Origin: Arthrobotrys musiformis
Taxonomy: Eukaryota; Ascomycota; Orbiliomycetes; Orbiliales; Orbiliaceae
Direction of reading: 5' to 3'
NCBI GenBank assembly: GCA_036971715.1
Contig: JAVHJL010000008.1
Coordinates: 2,480,001-2,544,000, forward strand
Length of the DNA stretch: 64,000 bases
Below are positions 60,398 to 64,000 of the stretch, in pieces. The notes under the pieces were generated by a model that saw only the letters and a list, made by a program, of their open reading frames with translations, did no database searches and had not been told where the DNA came from. The position numbers and the translations under genes are program-made. How positions within the stretch are numbered: the first letter of the stretch is position 1; the number at the start of each line of letters is the position of its first letter.

Positions 60398-61522
60398 TGG
60401 TCTGAATTAACTTGATAAACCTTCAAAATATATACGCATTTATGTAGGAGTACAGAAGTAAGCTGGTACGATATCGGTAGTATAGTATTCTGTATCTATA
60501 ATCTAATAGCAGTTAATAAATTAATGACTTAAGTGGGAGTCAATGCCTGTTCAAGGTTCGAAATATGTCTAAACGCGGGACTATGTCTCACAGGTCCATA
60601 GCTCTGAGTTACGCATATTTGTAATTGCGCGCGGCATTAGAGAGTGCATATTGTCATAGAAAAACGTTAAATGGTTTATGGATTTAAATTGAAGCATTCT
60701 ATGAGGCAGTGTGGAGGTTTTGTTGGATTTTAATCTGGGGCTGAATTAAGATTCGAATACAGTCTCGTAACCAAACCAGAACACTAAGTTCCTCCTGTTA
60801 ATGGGCTGCAGTGAGCTGTTTAACCTGTGGCTGCGTGTAACACAACCGTCACAATTGCGACTGCATTGGCCGCTACATACTGCATTGGCTTAGATAGTAC
60901 GATACCGTGAGATAACAACTGCATGCAGAAACCTTCAACATCTCATTGGCGAATATTCAATTCTGCAGTCCACAGCTCACAGTTGTCATGCCCAAGTCGG
61001 CCCGCAGAAGGAAAAAAACAACATCCACAACATCCACAACATCAACACCCATCAAATCAGCCCTACGTTATAAATACACCTCTCTCACACACATCAAGTT
61101 AGTTTCATGCAGCCAATCCCCGTCCCATCGGCCCATTATCCATTGATATCGAATTAAAGTTGTGGTGGTCCGTACTTCGTGCATACGTCGAGTTAGCTTC
61201 AGCCGTACGTTACCAAAAGTAGCTGCGGCTGAGCATTTAGCCTAGCGGAACGTGCAGATACAACCAACAACTGTCACGTAAGAAATGTTCGGATTGTCGA
61301 TTGTTGAGTATATAGTCTCGACCTGGCCGGTTGGGCAGGGTCTTGATAGTTCTAGGTTGGGCCTCCGGTTAGTTCAACAATAAACATCGTATATCGGTCT
61401 CGTACCAGACGCCGCATAAGAAGCCGTCGACTTTATACACCATATTTTACCCTCAAAGTAGATAGACTTAAACATTCACCTCTTCTTCTTAATTATCAAT
61501 TTAATACCCGAAAGCCAAACCA
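60398..61522. other. Intergenic region
   Basis: AT-rich in the left half. Around 60988-61098 a short frame (MPKSARRRKK then Thr/Ser repeats) ends next to a GTTAGT, but no downstream exon joins in phase and it overlaps a TATAAATA box, so I leave it uncalled. The rest is probably promoter of the 61523 gene. Confidence 0.45.
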
Positions 61523-62112
61523 ATGGACAAAATCCAAGACCTCCCAACCCCTTCCTCCCTCGCCGCCTTCATCCACAAAACCAACATCAACCCATCCTCC
61601 CCAATAGCCCTAATCCAATTCTACAACGGCGCCTCCTCAATCCAATGGGCCGCCAGCACCGTCTACCAAACCCAACAGATCCTCTCCCAATTCTCGAAAG
61701 AAATCGCGGACGGCACGTTAATAGTCGGAAGAATAGACGGGACCGTATTACCCTCGAGACAGTACAACGAGTATAGAAGATTAGATAGCGATTACCGTGA
61801 GGTTTCGTACGGACTTTATTGGCAGGGGATTCAGCAGGTTTATGAGATCGATGCGCTGGGGAGCGAGCCGAGCGCGACTTTGAAAAGGGAGATCGGGGTG
61901 CTGTTGGAGTTGAGGGCTGGTGGGGCTCCGGTTGGTAAGCTACCTTCCTTTAGTACGTAATTTAGTCGTTTTGATGGGTTTTATATGTGATATTTGTGCT
62001 GATGTTATGGTGGTGCATATTAGATGATCAAAGACGGCGGTCGATTGCGAGGCGGGTGGCGAGGCCTGGATCGTTACTACGATGGGCGCCGAGAGCTCGA
62101 ACATATGCATGA
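61523..62112 (+). CDS. Orphan protein, 166 aa, two exons
   Basis: Exons 61523-61934 and 62024-62112 joined in phase (GTAAGC donor, ATATTAG acceptor). Without splicing the frame ends at 61960. I do not recognise the family. The first 135 residues look like a small alpha/beta domain: AFIHKTNINPSSPIALIQFY (strand-like), a Gln-rich helix, DGTLIVGRIDGTVLP, YNEYRRLDSDYREVSYGLYW and a helix ending GVLLELRAGG. The C-terminal 30 residues are very basic (QRRRSIARRVARPG, then RARTYA). No signal peptide or membrane helix. It follows the GMC gene by 1.1 kb on the same strand, with no obvious functional link. Confidence 0.6.
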
Positions 62113-62421
62113 TTAATTATATAACGCTCTATATATCTACCTAATAACCACCAAAAAAAAGTTACCTAATGGCCGCCCTGGTATATGTGATGCGGTTTGT
62201 TTCAAAGTCTCGGTATTAATTCTGACATTTGTATAATAATTGATATATCGTTTATGTGGGCAATGTCTAAGAGAGGGTCTCGGGGTTGCTCTGGAAAGGC
62301 ACCAGGGGAACGCTATATATATAAGATTACATAATATTTCCATTAGGCCGTTCAGAATAAACATATCAGAGACATCGAATACCCAAAAATTGCCAGCAAA
62401 TTACAACATCTAGCAAGTTTA
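62113..62421. other. Short intergenic spacer
   Basis: 309 bp, AT-rich, between two plus-strand orphan genes. No coding frame. Confidence 0.5.
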
Positions 62422-63110
62422 ATGAGAAATATACACGGCGTTGGGCAGCTCCGACTCGAGGCCGAACCGAAGCCAATCTCCAAGCCGATTCCGAATTCGG
62501 ACATCGGAAACTACCACTACTTACGGCATTGCAACGGCCGGGTTTCCTGCATTGATGCATTGAAGCATGTGACGGACGGCCGGGCGGCGTTTCATGGTAA
62601 ACGGTTCTCTATAACTTTGACATATACATGTGCGCGGTATACGACGGTAACATCGAGAGCGAGTAATACGGCTCCAATGCGTGCTTGTGTAAATAGTGAT
62701 ACAAAGGGAGCACTCTTCGAATACAATAATCGAAGGGCTTGAGAATCTATTTGAACGCCAGCTGCTTGTCTTGGCAATATTACAGTGCCGTTATCCGGAC
62801 CGCTTGCGTACAATCGATCATAAGATGCATTGTATAAAGTGAATACACACTCGAGTACTCTAATATTGACCATGGAACGCACCTCGACAAACAGAAACGG
62901 CAAATATCCGTCCTCCGCCTCGCGTTCATGCAATATCTCGTAAACGAGCGGTATTCAATGCCCAACCTCCATGCCGTACAATCCGACGCCATCACCCAAA
63001 CCCAGCTCCTCGGAGAACCGCAACCAAAATTAAAATCTCAAAAGAAAAATAATCCAGAGCGGTCTCGTAATATATACGTAAAACCCACCAAATACCCAAT
63101 ATTCAATTAA
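62422..63110 (+). pseudogene. Orphan gene interrupted by a one-base frameshift
   Basis: Exon 1 is 62422-62596, and a 100-nt intron (GTAAAC donor, AAATAG acceptor) joins in phase to 62697. The second part reads IQREHSSNTIIEGLENLFER and YPDRLRTIDHKMHCIK, then hits TGA at 62840. Skipping a single base (62840) opens a second frame that continues without a break in protein character: EYTLEYSNIDHGTHLDKQKR, VLRLAFMQYLVNERYSMPNL, then a Lys-rich tail to TAA at 63110. The whole would be about 195 aa. I do not recognise the family. No alternative splice choice restores the frame. The options are a disabled gene, a sequencing error or programmed +1 frameshifting (AAG-TGA). Minus-strand frames over the same region look like shadows. 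Confidence 0.5.
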
Positions 63111-64000
63111 TAAAAGGTATATCGCCCAGATGCATATTATGTACTTAAAAACACAGATCGTCAGTGCGCCGTTGTGCTTTGGCAGCATTACTCGCATCGC
63201 CAAAATATTCCCGACGTCAAAACCGTTCTCCATCGACCCTCTCCTTCCGAGACATCCCCACACCTACCCTTTCAGATCCAATCAGACCCATCCCCACAAA
63301 TTAACCCCACCGATCCCCGGTCGCAAAAAAACAATCTTGCCCCATTTCTGTGTAGACGTTGGAGAGAGAAAGAGTTACTCTGGAGAGAGAGATAAACTAG
63401 GGTTTTTTTATCGAACCCATGTTCCGCAGCACCGGAGAAACAAGTTACGACCTTAACCACGCTCCTCGGGCGAAGGGACGCTAAGGAAAACCAACCGTTC
63501 AGAGCACTAAACTACTTTCTTTCTTTCTTTTTCCCATGTGCATATTGCATCTTTAAGGGAAAGAAAATGTTAGATATCGGACTTTCCCAGCGTAGAAGTT
63601 TAAACCCAACCCCAAGCTGAAAGTAGTAAAACCCAACTAAACCTTTTTTTTAAACCAACAAACCAAAGTACTCCGTTACTGCAGGAAAAAACCCACCTCC
63701 GGAATGAAACTGGTTGCAGCAGGGGTGTGCGTTTGGTGAAAGTGATGATAAGCCTAGGTTATTTACGCCCAAAGGCCTGAAGGGAAAATCGGACAAATGC
63801 AAGCGTGAGGACGGACCACATGCTAAGCAATCCTTGGGGATGGTATATAAAGCGGGTGGTGGTGACTCGGTCCAGATGACGGATGCGTCTTGCATGCGTC
63901 GCTGTCGCGGATTATATATTAAAAGGATCAGGAACGAACATACCCCTCTCGAGGTCTCCCATTTCTTTCGATTCTGAGGATCAGGTCATTACTTTGCCAG
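63111..64000. other. Right-edge intergenic region
   Basis: Pyrimidine-rich patches (CTTTCTTTC around 63520) and a TATATAAAG at about 63843-63851 suggest the promoter of a gene beyond the right edge. No supported coding frame within the window. Confidence 0.4.

Noticed and set aside
60988..61146. Short frame MPKSARRRKK followed by Thr/Ser repeats
   Set aside because: A GTTAGT follows, but no acceptor joins it in phase to the next gene, and it overlaps a TATAAATA box upstream of 61523.
62592..62933. 114-codon minus-strand frame
   Set aside because: It overlaps the plus-strand orphan, whose exon 1 and exon 2 join in phase and whose third part is clearly protein-like. The minus frame is taken as a shadow.
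1..64000. CRISPR arrays, bacterial operons, intact transposons, LTRs and intact tRNA or rRNA genes
   Set aside because: I looked for direct-repeat arrays with spacers, terminal repeats, transposase or reverse-transcriptase motifs and complete tRNA boxes, and found none. The window is ordinary fungal nuclear DNA.

Overview
The window is nuclear DNA from a filamentous ascomycete (Pezizomycotina). The evidence is short spliceosomal introns (about 50-190 nt, mostly GTAAGT/GTATGT/GTGAGT donors with CTAAC-like branch points) and conserved fungal genes: Sla1, Utp23, a Rad17/Rad24-type clamp loader, a LaeA-like methyltransferase, a secreted GMC oxidoreductase and two C2H2 regulators. I count about 14 gene loci in 64 kb, separated by long AT-rich intergenic stretches. 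That suggests an expanded, gene-sparse genome. I cannot assign order or species.

Layout. 2.2-10.2 kb holds three paralogous genes (two head-to-tail on +, one convergent on -) for type I membrane proteins. Their ectodomains have the pepsin-like fold signature but have lost the catalytic DTG motifs in both lobes. This is the most unusual feature of the window. 12.5-15.5 kb (-) is a large three-zinc-finger regulator preceded by almost 7 kb with no supported gene. 22.3-25.8 kb is a divergent pair: a tentative small membrane protein (-) and the checkpoint clamp loader (+). An acidic 184-aa orphan follows at 26.8 kb. 30.7-32.6 kb (-) is a second zinc-finger regulator. 38.0-41.7 kb is a convergent pair, Utp23 (+) and a TAM-type methyltransferase (-). 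45.8-49.4 kb (-) is the endocytic adaptor Sla1. 51.8-52.1 kb (-) is a tiny two-exon orphan. 54.9-55.6 kb (-) is a two-exon protein with a possible PD-(D/E)xK nuclease core. 58.4-60.4 kb (+) is the GMC oxidoreductase, followed by two orphans. The second of these (62.4-63.1 kb) reads as one protein only across a one-base frameshift.

The genes do not form one pathway. Housekeeping genes (DNA-damage checkpoint, ribosome assembly, endocytosis) are interspersed with accessory ones. The only cluster of related genes is the pseudo-aspartic-protease trio. Those genes share gene structure, a TATAAAG-like box about 130-165 bp before the ATG, a dibasic processing site, a transmembrane anchor and a conserved cytoplasmic tail motif, which points to recent tandem duplication and a shared non-proteolytic surface role. 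All exon models were joined by hand from reading frames and splice signals. No similarity search was run.
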